Assembly: GCA_963665005.2 (NCBI GenBank)
Contig: CAXXTQ010000001.1
Location: 1,922,001-1,986,000, forward strand
Direction of reading: 5' to 3'
Source: G963665005 sp963665005
Lineage (GTDB): Bacteria > Bacillota > Clostridia > Christensenellales > SZUA-584
Length of the DNA stretch: 64,000 nt
Within the stretch, counting starts at the first letter, position 1. Each line of letters opens with the position of its first letter. Under the pieces are notes generated by a model. It saw only the letters and a list, made by a program, of their open reading frames with translations, ran no database searches and was not told the origin of the DNA. Below are positions 34,539 to 42,654 of the stretch, in pieces. A program made the translations under genes and the position numbers.

Positions 34539-35246
34539 TTAGGCAAAAGGTTCTTTTGAATAGCGCCTTACATTTATTTCGTCCATAACGGCGCCGCCTC
34601 TGTTGCTTAAAATAAATACAATGATATCCACGATCTCCTGCGGAGTGCTCAAGATAGACGCGTCTAAATCCGGCCTTGTTTCTTTAATAAGTTCGGTTGC
34701 GACTCCTCCTGGCAGTATTGCGTGGACTCTTATCCCCTGCTCAAACGTTTCTCTGGCAAGAACTTTTGTATATCCTAAAAGCGCATGCTTAGATGCAGTA
34801 TACGCGCCTTGGTTAACATACCCTTTTTTAGAGACAACGGAACATATATTTATTACTGTAGCGTGATTTGATTCAAGAAGATAAGGCATTGCCTCTTTTA
34901 CAAGCAGGAACGGCGCGCGCACATTTACCTGCATCTGCCTGTCCCACTCTTTAGCAGATGTGTCGCTGAGCAAATCTTTTTTAACATAACTTGCGTTATT
35001 TATAATGATATCAATTCCGCCGAAAGCTTTTTTACAGTTAGATACTATTTGTTCAAACGAGTTATCGTGTGTTAAATCAGCTGAAAAGCATACCAAATTA
35101 TCGTTATCGATAGATTGCAGAGCCAAAATATTTCTTGATGTTGCAAAGACTTTAAGGCCGTTATCAAGAAGTGTCTTTACAGCGGTACAGCCTATTCCTC
35201 TTCCGGCGCCTGTAACGATCGCTATCTTTCCTTTAATATCTTTCAT
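34539..35246 (-). CDS. Short-chain dehydrogenase/reductase
   Basis: I prefer the ATG at 35246 (AGAGG upstream) to one 12 codons earlier; the protein is then 235 residues, starting MKDIKGKIAIVTGAG. The NAD(P)-binding TGAGRGIG motif, the NNAS motif, and the catalytic Ser, Tyr and Lys (NICSVVSKKG, then YTASKHALLG) are all present. The substrate cannot be told; the shape resembles FabG/SDR oxidoreductases. It is divergent from the HAD gene and upstream of the patatins, with its own 90-bp gap. Confidence 0.9.
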   Translation of the reverse strand: MKDIKGKIAIVTGAGRGIGCTAVKTLLDNGLKVFATSRNILALQSIDNDNLVCFSADLTHDNSFEQIVSNCKKAFGGIDIIINNASYVKKDLLSDTSAKEWDRQMQVNVRAPFLLVKEAMPYLLESNHATVINICSVVSKKGYVNQGAYTASKHALLGYTKVLARETFEQGIRVHAILPGGVATELIKETRPDLDASILSTPQEIVDIIVFILSNRGGAVMDEINVRRYSKEPFA

Positions 35247-35329
35247 AATTTTAATAACCTCTTTATAATTATTTTCTATCATATTATTATTTTATCATAC
35301 TGAATTTATAAAAGATAGTTATACACCTA

Positions 35330-35358
35330 TTGTCTAATCCCTGTATATTTGATAAAAT
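35330..35358 (+). promoter_or_regulatory. Promoter of the HAD phosphatase gene
   Basis: TTGTCT (35330-35335) and TAAAAT (35353-35358) are 17 bp apart, about 48 bp before the start. Confidence 0.65.
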
Positions 35359-35405
35359 CACATGGCTGTATCATTACAGCAGCAAAAATTATTAGGCGGT
35401 AAAAA

Positions 35406-36206
35406 ATGGTCTTATTGAAGCAACTCGAATGCTATATTCTTGACATGGACGGAACGATATATCTTGGCAGCCAGGTTATACCGGGCGCAAAAGAACTGAT
35501 ATCATTTTTTAATGAGAAGTCTATTCCGTATTACTTCTTCACGAACAATTCCTCAAAATCGCCCGATGAATATTTGAAAAAGCTTGCCAATCTTGGTTTC
35601 GGGAAATTTAATAAGAAAAGTATAATAACTTCGGCTGATGTTACCATGGATTACATTATAAAAACATACGGACACGGCTCGAAAGTTTATGTTGTAGGGA
35701 CAGAGTCTTTAACTGAACAGTTTTTGTCCCGAGGTTTTATATGCACAAATGATAATCCTGATTGCATAGTTGTCGGATTCGATACATCGTTTTGCTTCGA
35801 AAAAGCCAAAACCGCTGTCGACCTGCTTTCGCAAGGCGTGCCTTTTTATGCAACAAACATTGACGCTGTCTGTCCATTGGAAAACAATATGGTTCTTCCC
35901 GACTGTTCCAGCATATGCGCTATGATTACGCACGCCTCGGGAGTATCAGCAAAGTTTTTAGGAAAGCCGTCTTGCGAGACTGCCGCTTATATACAAAACA
36001 TTACTAAAGCCAGTGCAGATAAAACAGGCGTTGTAGGAGACAGGTTATATACCGATATGAAACTGGCGCTTGATAATAATATGTGCGCTGTCGGAGTTTT
36101 GTCGGGCGAAATGACAAAACAGGATATTAAGAAAAGCGGTATGGAGCCTCATTATTTATTCAGCAGCGTAAAAGAATTATATGAAATTTTAAAAGAATCT
36201 TATTAA
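35406..36206 (+). CDS. HAD-IIA family phosphatase (NagD-like)
   Basis: A 266-residue HAD hydrolase with motif I YILDMDGTIYLG (nucleophile and acid/base Asp), motif II FFTNNSSKSP, a C2-type cap between, and motif IV VVGDRLYTDMKLA. This is the NagD/AraL/p-nitrophenylphosphatase group, which dephosphorylates sugar phosphates and nucleotides. The substrate is not evident. Confidence 0.92.
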   Translation: MVLLKQLECYILDMDGTIYLGSQVIPGAKELISFFNEKSIPYYFFTNNSSKSPDEYLKKLANLGFGKFNKKSIITSADVTMDYIIKTYGHGSKVYVVGTESLTEQFLSRGFICTNDNPDCIVVGFDTSFCFEKAKTAVDLLSQGVPFYATNIDAVCPLENNMVLPDCSSICAMITHASGVSAKFLGKPSCETAAYIQNITKASADKTGVVGDRLYTDMKLALDNNMCAVGVLSGEMTKQDIKKSGMEPHYLFSSVKELYEILKESY

Positions 36207-36272
36207 AAAGGTTGTTTTTTCCATTACACATTTAATATAATATTTATGATATTGATAGAAAGGAAACAAAAA

Positions 36273-36845
36273 ATGAAAGCTATAGCAGTAAACGGCAGCC
36301 CCAGAAAAAAGGGGAATACATATTTTTTGCTGAAAACGGTTTTAAAAGAATTAGAATCAGAAGGCATTGAGACGGAAATCATTCAGGCAGGTGACAGAAA
36401 CATACACGGATGCATTGGCTGCGGAAAATGCCGTGAAAGCGGTATTATGAAATGCGTTTTTGACGATGATATAGTAAACGAATCGATAGAAAAAATAGCA
36501 AAGGCTGACGCTTTGATACTAGGTTCCCCGGTATATTTCGGTGGCCTTACGGCACAAATGAAAGCGTTTATTGACAGGGTCGGATATGTTACAAGGCCTC
36601 ATAAAGCGCTTAAAGGAAAGGTATGCGCAAGCATTGCGGCAGCGAGAAGAAATGGCGCGCTCGTGGCATTTAATTCTATGAATAACCTTTTTACTATAAG
36701 TGAGAGTATAATTGCAGGCTCCAGCTACTGGAACCAGGGAATCGGCAGAGAGATAGGCGATGTACAAAACGACGAAGAAGGTATGCAAACAGTGATAACA
36801 TTAGGGCAGAATATTGCGCAGCTTATGCACGCTCTAAATAAATAA
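36273..36845 (+). CDS. Flavodoxin-fold NAD(P)H-dependent FMN reductase / iron-sulfur flavoprotein
   Basis: I use the ATG at 36273 (SD AAAGGA) rather than one nine codons upstream, giving 190 residues. MKAIAVNGSPRKKGNT is the FMN-phosphate loop of the flavodoxin fold, and LGSPVYFGGLTAQMKAFIDR is the second flavin contact. A CIGCGKC cluster plus a nearby Cys (MKCVF) could hold an iron-sulfur centre, as in archaeal-type iron-sulfur flavoproteins. A redox role in an anaerobe is likely; the electron partner is unknown. Confidence 0.88.
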   Translation: MKAIAVNGSPRKKGNTYFLLKTVLKELESEGIETEIIQAGDRNIHGCIGCGKCRESGIMKCVFDDDIVNESIEKIAKADALILGSPVYFGGLTAQMKAFIDRVGYVTRPHKALKGKVCASIAAARRNGALVAFNSMNNLFTISESIIAGSSYWNQGIGREIGDVQNDEEGMQTVITLGQNIAQLMHALNK

Positions 36846-36859
36846 TCAAAAAAAGAAAA

Positions 36860-36890
36860 AGCACATTGAATATTCGATGTGCTATTTCTT
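36860..36890. terminator. Bidirectional terminator
   Basis: A near-perfect 24-bp palindrome (AGCACAT..ATGTGCT, 36860-36883) with T-rich flank on the plus strand and an A-run before it separates the flavoprotein gene from the convergent mtrB pair. Confidence 0.85.
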
Positions 36891-36916
36891 TACTATTTTT
36901 TTAATGTTGTTTTGAA

Positions 36917-37114
36917 TTAAAGCCCGTTTTCAAATAATATTTCTCTTGCCGACTCCGATTCAGATTCTAAAACCATAATCTCAAAAGTATTGCCATTATT
37001 TTTTGTCTTTGAAGCAATATTTCTTATTTTGACGAGTATACCTTCGGCTTCAAGTTTTTTTTGTGTTTTTTCTGCGATCTGCTGATTGTTAGACATACTG
37101 ATTACTATCCACAT
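36917..37114 (-). CDS. Small protein of unknown function downstream of mtrB
   Basis: The ATG at 37114 has AAGGAG 8 bp upstream and gives 65 residues (MWIVISMSNNQQIAEKTQKK); a longer upstream frame would overlap mtrB. The pattern of a beta strand, a helix with AEKTQKKLEAEGILVKIR, and a final ESESAREILFENGL helix looks like a small alpha-beta fold similar to DUF2007-type proteins. It follows mtrB after 22 bp and probably shares its transcript. I do not recognise a function. Confidence 0.68.
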   Translation of the reverse strand: MWIVISMSNNQQIAEKTQKKLEAEGILVKIRNIASKTKNNGNTFEIMVLESESESAREILFENGL

Positions 37115-37136
37115 ATCAAAGTTTCTCCTTAAAAAA

Positions 37137-37364
37137 CTATTCTCCCGAACAGACAACACCATATGCTGTATGAATGCTTGCTTTACCTCGAATTTTTATT
37201 GCAGAAGTGTTTTCTGTAAACTGTGCAATCATAACTTCTCCGCTGTCTAGTTTTTCAGTGTGATGAAATTTTGTGTCTCTTCCTCTTGTCATGCCAATAA
37301 TATTCACGCCGCCTTCAAGCGCTTTTATAACTATATAATCCTGATTCTGGTCTTTTATCTCCAT
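37137..37364 (-). CDS. mtrB: Tryptophan RNA-binding attenuation protein (TRAP)
   Basis: This 75-residue protein is close to B. subtilis MtrB along its whole length: YIVIKALEGGVNIIGMTRG, DTKFHHTEKLDSGEVMIAQF and TSAIKIRGKASIHTAYG. TRAP forms an 11-subunit ring that binds tryptophan between subunits and then wraps RNA carrying spaced GAG/UAG triplets, switching trp genes off by termination. The RNA-contacting basic residues in the KFHH..EK and IKIRG segments are kept. No trp gene or obvious GAG/UAG array occurs in the window, so its targets lie elsewhere. Confidence 0.95.
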   Translation of the reverse strand: MEIKDQNQDYIVIKALEGGVNIIGMTRGRDTKFHHTEKLDSGEVMIAQFTENTSAIKIRGKASIHTAYGVVCSGE

Positions 37365-37392
37365 AATATCTTTCTCCTATACTGTTTGGTTC

Positions 37393-37421
37393 ATAGTAAC
37401 ATAATTTATTTGACGCTTCAA
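37393..37421 (-). promoter_or_regulatory. Promoter of mtrB
   Basis: TTGAAG (37416-37421) and TACTAT (37393-37398) are 17 bp apart on the minus strand, between the dnaE stop and mtrB. Confidence 0.6.
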
Positions 37422-37432
37422 TAGCAACAGAA

Positions 37433-40400
37433 TCATTTAACTATAATATTCTCGCTTCCAAAAGCCGCAGTTAAACTGTTGACAAGTGAACTTGTCAAAG
37501 TAACTTTTAAAGCGCCGCTCGTTTTAAATTTTTCACCGGTTTTTTCAACTACTACGTTAACACTTTCTTTCCCCGGAGAAGTTTTTAGTACGCTTTTTAA
37601 TCTGCCCGTATTCTCTCCCATATCTTTTGGTATACGCACGTAAAGTTTTTTATCCGCATAAGAACTGTCTTGTTTTACATAAGGCGATATGCTTTCTACA
37701 AGAATCTGCGGAACTTCGCCTTCTCTTATGTCGACTTTTCCCGTAACTCTTACTATAGTATCGTTTACAAGCAAAATCTCATTTCTCTGGTAAACTCCGG
37801 GAAAAATCACAAGCTCTATAGACCCGTACAAATCTTCAAGCAATGCGCTTGCCATCATCTTTTTTTGTTTTGTAGAGCGCTTTTTTATACCGCTTATTAT
37901 TCCGACAAGCTCAACAATGCGCGATTCAAAATATCTTGCCGAGTTTGCGTCGTCCGTTGCAGACATTATTTTGTATATGTTTATATCTTTTCTTTCAAGC
38001 TCATCTTTGTATTTGTCTAAAGGATGCCCCGAAAGATAAACACCGGTAGCAACCTTTTCCATCGCCAGAAGCCTATCCTTTTTATATTCTATTGTGTCGG
38101 GGTAATCGTCTGCTTCGCCGCTGTCGAGATTTGGCATAGCGTCAAAAAGCGAAACCTGGCCTTCAACGTTTTTCTTTTTCGCGTCCTGCGCCGATTTCAG
38201 CACTCTGTCGCTTACCACCGCAAGCTGTGAACGTTTCAGCCCGAGGCTGTCAAAACAACCTGCTTGTATAAGCCCTTCGAGCATTTTTTTGTTTATAGAG
38301 CCGACAGTGCGGTTTATAAACCCGCGAAAGCTTTTAAACTCGCCGTTTTTACGCTCTTCGACAATATCCTCCGCCGCTCTTCCCACATCTCGTATTGCCG
38401 CAAATCCAAAACGTATGCCCTCTCCCTCAACGCTGAATAAAAACTCTGATTTATTTATATCCGGCGTGTAAAGCTCGATTCCGGAATTAGTGCAGTACTG
38501 TATGTATGCCGAAATCTTATCGGGTGTGCCGATAAAGCTGTTTAAAAGCGCAGTCATGTATTCTACTTTATAGTAGTATTTCAGATATGCCGTATAATAC
38601 GCTATCGCGGCGTAAGCGCACGCATGGGATTTGTTGAAAGCATATTCTGCAAAATCCATCATCTGAGCGAAGATCCGCTCTGCAACTTTCTCCGGAACGC
38701 CTCTTTTTACGGCACCCTCGACGCCGCTTTTCTCGTCGCCGTGAACGAATATGCGCCTTTCTTTTTCCATGACGTCTTTTTTCTTTTTCGCCATTGCCCT
38801 GCGAACTAAATCGCTTCGCCCGAGAGAATATCCCGCAAGGTCGCGCACGATTTCCATCACCTGTTCCTGATATACCATAGAACCGTACGTTTCGCCCAAA
38901 ATGCGTTTTAGTTTTGGATGAAGGTAAGACAGCTTTTCGGGATTTGCTTTAGCTTTTAAATATGAAGGAATAGAATCCATAGGCCCCGGGCGGTAAAGCG
39001 ATATGCCTACCATTATATCGCCGAGGTTTTGCGCTTTAAGCTTTTGCATAAGGCTTCTCATACCTGCGCTTTCAAGCTGGAAAACACCGTCAGTGTCGCC
39101 CGACGCTATAAGCTCATAAACGTTTTTGTCATCAAAACGCAGGCTTTGCAGGTCTATTTTTTCTCCGCGCGTTTTTTCTACAGTTTCTATTGTTTTTCGG
39201 ATAACGGTAAGATTGCGCAGCCCGAGAAAATCCATTTTAAGAAGACCCAGGCTCTCTAGAGTGCTCATGGGAAGCTGAGTTATAACGCTTCCGTCTCTCG
39301 GGTTAATCTGAAGCGGAACGTATTCTGTTATAGGCATTTTAGAAATAACAACGCCCGCCGCGTGAGTGGACGCATGGCGCGATATGCCCTCGAGTTTCAT
39401 TGCGGTATCAATTAGCTTTTTAATCTCCGGCTTGGTTTGGTATTCCATCATAAGCCGGTCGTTTTGTTCCATCGCTCTTTTAATGGTCATTTTAATGGCG
39501 AACGGTATCATCTTGGCTATTCTGTCGGCGTCGGCAAGCGGAACTTTCTGCGCTCTCGCAACATCGCGTATGACCTGCTTTGCACCGAGCGTTCCGAAAG
39601 TTATTATCTGGGCGACTTTATCCTCGCCGTATTTTTCTACCACATAATCTATAACTTCCTGCCTTCGTTCTATGCAGAAATCTATGTCTATGTCTGGCAT
39701 GCTTATTCTGTCGGGGTTTAGAAAACGCTCGAACAGCAAATCGTATTCTATAGGGTCGACATCGGTAATTTTAAGCACGTACGAAGCAAGGCTTCCGGCG
39801 GCGCTTCCCCTTCCCGGCCCTACCATTATGCCGTTGTCTCTCGCGAATTTTATAAAATCCCAAACTATAAGAAAATAGTCTGTAAAACCCATGCTATCTA
39901 TAACGCCGAGCTCAAAATCAAGCCGCTCTTTTAGCTCGTCCGTTATGTTCTCGTATCTTTCTTTTAAGCCGTCGTAACATATATTTTTTAAATACTGCTT
40001 GTTGCTTATATCTTCGGGGACTTCGAACACAGGCAAATGAATAGACGAAAAATCCATTGTCACGTTGCATTTATCTGCAATCTTCTCGGAGTTTTCTATA
40101 GCTTCGGGAACGTGCGGAAAAAGCTCTTGCATCTCCTGCTCGCTTTTTAGATAAAACTCTTCAGTGCCGAACTTCATACGGTTCTCGTCTTCGACGTACG
40201 TGCGTGTTTGTATGCAGAGCAAAACGTCCTGCGCCTCGGCATCCTCTTTGTTTGTGTAATGAACGTCGTTAGTCGCTACAAGCGGTATAGAAAGACGCTT
40301 ACTCATATCAATTAGCGCGGCGTTTACCTGTTTTTGTTCTGTGAGGTAATGGTCCTGAAGCTCGAGGTAAAAATCTTCACCGAACATATCGCGCAGGCGC

Positions 40401-40873
40401 ACTGCAAGCTCGTCCGCGCCTTTTTGGTCTCCGCTAAGTATCATTCTAGGAATATCTCCCGCAAGGCAGGCAGACAAACAAACAAGGCCGCTTTTGTGTT
40501 TTTCCAGAACATCGTAATCGATTCTCGGTTTGTGGTAAAAACCTTCTGTAAAACCAATAGACGAAAGGCGCATGAGGTTTTTATATCCTTCATTATCTTT
40601 TGCGAGAAGCACAAGATGAGAGTATTCTTTCATGGATTTAGTTTTGTCGGTAAGCTTTCCGGGAGAAACGTAAACCTCGCAGCCGATTATCGGCTTTAAT
40701 CCCGCTTCAAGAGCGTGTTTATAAAAATCGACAACGCCGTACATCACGCCGTGGTCGGTTATGGCAATGCTTTTCATGTCGAGCAGTTTTGCTTTGCTGA
40801 CGACATCTTTTATGCGAGCGGCGCCGTCGAGAAGGCTGAACTCGGTATGTAAATGTAGATGTGTGAAACCCAT
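37433..40873 (-). CDS. dnaE: DNA polymerase III subunit alpha (DnaE)
   Basis: A 1146-residue C-family replicative polymerase. The N-terminal PHP domain (FTHLHLHTEFSLLDGAARI, SIAITDHGVMYG) is followed by the catalytic core with VGPGRGSAAGSL and the metal-binding aspartates in PDIDIDFCIERR, then SRHASTHAAGVVIS, a fingers domain (YRPGPMDSIPSYLKAK, YQEQVMEIVRDLAGYSL), a helix-hairpin-helix part and an OB fold (IELVGIISGIKKRSTK). It lacks the exonuclease insertion of PolC, so it is the DnaE type. The gene stands alone, followed by mtrB, which has its own promoter. Confidence 0.97.
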   Translation of the reverse strand: MGFTHLHLHTEFSLLDGAARIKDVVSKAKLLDMKSIAITDHGVMYGVVDFYKHALEAGLKPIIGCEVYVSPGKLTDKTKSMKEYSHLVLLAKDNEGYKNLMRLSSIGFTEGFYHKPRIDYDVLEKHKSGLVCLSACLAGDIPRMILSGDQKGADELAVRLRDMFGEDFYLELQDHYLTEQKQVNAALIDMSKRLSIPLVATNDVHYTNKEDAEAQDVLLCIQTRTYVEDENRMKFGTEEFYLKSEQEMQELFPHVPEAIENSEKIADKCNVTMDFSSIHLPVFEVPEDISNKQYLKNICYDGLKERYENITDELKERLDFELGVIDSMGFTDYFLIVWDFIKFARDNGIMVGPGRGSAAGSLASYVLKITDVDPIEYDLLFERFLNPDRISMPDIDIDFCIERRQEVIDYVVEKYGEDKVAQIITFGTLGAKQVIRDVARAQKVPLADADRIAKMIPFAIKMTIKRAMEQNDRLMMEYQTKPEIKKLIDTAMKLEGISRHASTHAAGVVISKMPITEYVPLQINPRDGSVITQLPMSTLESLGLLKMDFLGLRNLTVIRKTIETVEKTRGEKIDLQSLRFDDKNVYELIASGDTDGVFQLESAGMRSLMQKLKAQNLGDIMVGISLYRPGPMDSIPSYLKAKANPEKLSYLHPKLKRILGETYGSMVYQEQVMEIVRDLAGYSLGRSDLVRRAMAKKKKDVMEKERRIFVHGDEKSGVEGAVKRGVPEKVAERIFAQMMDFAEYAFNKSHACAYAAIAYYTAYLKYYYKVEYMTALLNSFIGTPDKISAYIQYCTNSGIELYTPDINKSEFLFSVEGEGIRFGFAAIRDVGRAAEDIVEERKNGEFKSFRGFINRTVGSINKKMLEGLIQAGCFDSLGLKRSQLAVVSDRVLKSAQDAKKKNVEGQVSLFDAMPNLDSGEADDYPDTIEYKKDRLLAMEKVATGVYLSGHPLDKYKDELERKDINIYKIMSATDDANSARYFESRIVELVGIISGIKKRSTKQKKMMASALLEDLYGSIELVIFPGVYQRNEILLVNDTIVRVTGKVDIREGEVPQILVESISPYVKQDSSYADKKLYVRIPKDMGENTGRLKSVLKTSPGKESVNVVVEKTGEKFKTSGALKVTLTSSLVNSLTAAFGSENIIVK

Positions 40874-40899
40874 TAGAAAATCCCTTCCCCTTTGTTATT

Positions 40900-40928
40900 A
40901 TAATACTCTATATACTTTCATGATTCAA
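40900..40928 (-). promoter_or_regulatory. Promoter of dnaE
   Basis: TTGAAT (40923-40928) and TATTAT (40900-40905) are 17 bp apart on the minus strand, 27 bp before the start. Confidence 0.65.
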
Positions 40929-40991
40929 ATGAATTTAACGTTTTGTTCTATGCTGCTATTAAAAATACTTAAACAAAAGTTTATTATTGTA

Positions 40992-41000
40992 TGATATAAT
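40992..41000 (+). promoter_or_regulatory. Extended -10 promoter of the ABC transporter genes
   Basis: TGATATAAT is an extended -10 element 30 bp before the permease start; no good -35 box is seen. Confidence 0.5.
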
Positions 41001-41030
41001 TTTTTAAACGGAAAAATACGGAGAGCATTT

Positions 41031-41789
41031 ATGCCTATACGAAAACATGACAGACTAAAAAGAATACGAGATTTGCTGCTGATAATTTTGTTTTGGTTCG
41101 CTGTCTGGCAGATTGCCGCAATGATAATAAATCAGTCGCTTTTTGTGCCCTCTCCCGCTGAAACATTTGTAACACTCGGCGGCCTTGTCACAACGTCAAA
41201 ATTCTGGCTAAGCGTTGCGTTTACGCTTTACCGCGTAGTGTTCGGGCTTGCAGTATCGTTTGTGGCGGGAATAGCAATAGCATTTTTAGCGTCGCATTCA
41301 AGATGGCTCGAAAACCTTCTCCGCCCCGCCGTCACGGCTATAAAATCAACGCCTGTAATATCTATAATAATACTCGCGCTTATATGGTTTAGCTCTTCTT
41401 TCGTGCCTGTATTTTCGTGCATACTGCTTTGTTTCCCTATATTTTATACAAACACTCTTACGGGAATAAAAAACGTGGATAACAACCTTTTAGAGCTCGC
41501 GCATGTCTACAAGATAAAACGCAAGCGCATTATCCGCGAAATTCTGGTGCCGTCTTTGCGCCCGAACATATACGCCGCGCTGTCGCTTTGCATTGGCTTC
41601 TCGTGGAAATCGGTAGTCGCCGCAGAAGTGCTTTCGAGCCCAGATTATTCTATGGGGTTCAGCCTTTTCTCCACAAAACAGCACCTTGACATACCTGCGC
41701 TTTTCGCATGGACACTGGCTATAATAATCATCAGCATAATACTCGAGAAACTTATAAAAAGAGTTTTGCCAAAAGAAGGTGCGCAATGA
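41031..41789 (+). CDS. ABC transporter permease (SsuC/TauC/ThiX type)
   Basis: A 252-residue inner-membrane protein with about six TM segments and the binding-protein-dependent permease EAA loop ELAHVYKIKRKRIIREILVP. The overall pattern (ISIIILALIWFSSSFVPVFSC, SWKSVVAAEVLSS) fits importers of sulfonates, nitrate or thiamine precursors. No substrate-binding protein gene adjoins, so the substrate is open. It is translationally coupled to the ATPase gene by ATGA. Confidence 0.88.
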   Translation: MPIRKHDRLKRIRDLLLIILFWFAVWQIAAMIINQSLFVPSPAETFVTLGGLVTTSKFWLSVAFTLYRVVFGLAVSFVAGIAIAFLASHSRWLENLLRPAVTAIKSTPVISIIILALIWFSSSFVPVFSCILLCFPIFYTNTLTGIKNVDNNLLELAHVYKIKRKRIIREILVPSLRPNIYAALSLCIGFSWKSVVAAEVLSSPDYSMGFSLFSTKQHLDIPALFAWTLAIIIISIILEKLIKRVLPKEGAQ

Positions 41790-42391
41790 GCATACGCATA
41801 GAATCGCTTACAAAAAAATTCGGGGAGCATACGCTTTTTGATAATCTTAGCATTGACATACCGCTCGGAAAAACTACTATTATTTCGGGCAGCTCGGGCG
41901 GCGGAAAAACAACGCTTCTTCGTATTATCGCCGGGCTCGACAGTTATTTTAGCGGCAGCGTTTCCGGAGTTCCCGAGAGTATATCGATAATGTTTCAGGA
42001 AGACAGGCTTCTGCCCTGGTACAGCGTTAAGCAAAACCTTGAGTTTGTGTTAAAAGATGTTATGGAAAAACCGCAGATAGACGCCGCAGTCAAGCAAATT
42101 ATAGACGCCGTGAAACTCGGCGGACACGAAGAAAAGCGCCCGTCTAAGCTTTCGGGCGGCATGAACAGGCGCGTCTGCCTAGCAAGGGCTTTTGTCTACC
42201 CTGCCGATTTGCTTCTTATGGACGAACCATTCAAGGGGCTTGACACCAAGCTAAAGCTAGAGATGATAACGCTTTTTAAGAGTTTATATATGAGCAAAAA
42301 CAAGACGGCCATTCTTGTAACGCACGACGATTATGTTATAGAAAACCTCGGGTGCGATGTGATGAATTTGGATGAGTTGGTTAAGGGGTAG
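41786..42391 (+). CDS. ABC transporter ATP-binding protein
   Basis: The ATG at 41786 overlaps the permease stop by 4 bp and gives 201 residues, short for the family. Walker A is GSSGGGKTTLL, the Q-loop MFQEDRLLPWY, the signature LSGGMNRRVCLARAF, Walker B LLLMDEPFKGLD, and the switch His is in LVTHDDYV. It powers the adjacent permease. The Q-loop and signature fit the SsuB/TauB group. Confidence 0.92.
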   Translation: MSIRIESLTKKFGEHTLFDNLSIDIPLGKTTIISGSSGGGKTTLLRIIAGLDSYFSGSVSGVPESISIMFQEDRLLPWYSVKQNLEFVLKDVMEKPQIDAAVKQIIDAVKLGGHEEKRPSKLSGGMNRRVCLARAFVYPADLLLMDEPFKGLDTKLKLEMITLFKSLYMSKNKTAILVTHDDYVIENLGCDVMNLDELVKG

Positions 42392-42438
42392 CATTATATG
42401 GATAATGGACAGCAGCTAAAAATCCATATCACCAACTA

Positions 42439-42654
42439 TTAATAGATTTTCTCATATCTATACTTCCCCTTAATATTATGATTAAGGAAGCTACCACATG
42501 AAGGAGCAGAAATCAAGTTGTAATAATCATCGGAGTAGACATCATAATATTCATATTCTGCACCTGAATTAAACCTAACAGTCAAAACATTGTTATCTTC
42601 ATCATATTTCACACATGAAATGTTTGATGACGTTACATTAACCCAATCTCCCAT
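42439..42654 (-). CDS. KTSC-domain protein
   Basis: A 71-residue single-domain protein. The pattern VTSSNISCVKYDEDNNVL, VRFNSGAEYEYYDV, YYNLISAPSCGSFLNHNIKG matches the KTSC domain, whose biochemical role is not established. Its ATG directly follows the HerA stop (TAAATG), so it is translationally coupled to the SIR2-HerA pair and is likely part of that cassette. Confidence 0.82.
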   Translation of the reverse strand: MGDWVNVTSSNISCVKYDEDNNVLTVRFNSGAEYEYYDVYSDDYYNLISAPSCGSFLNHNIKGKYRYEKIY

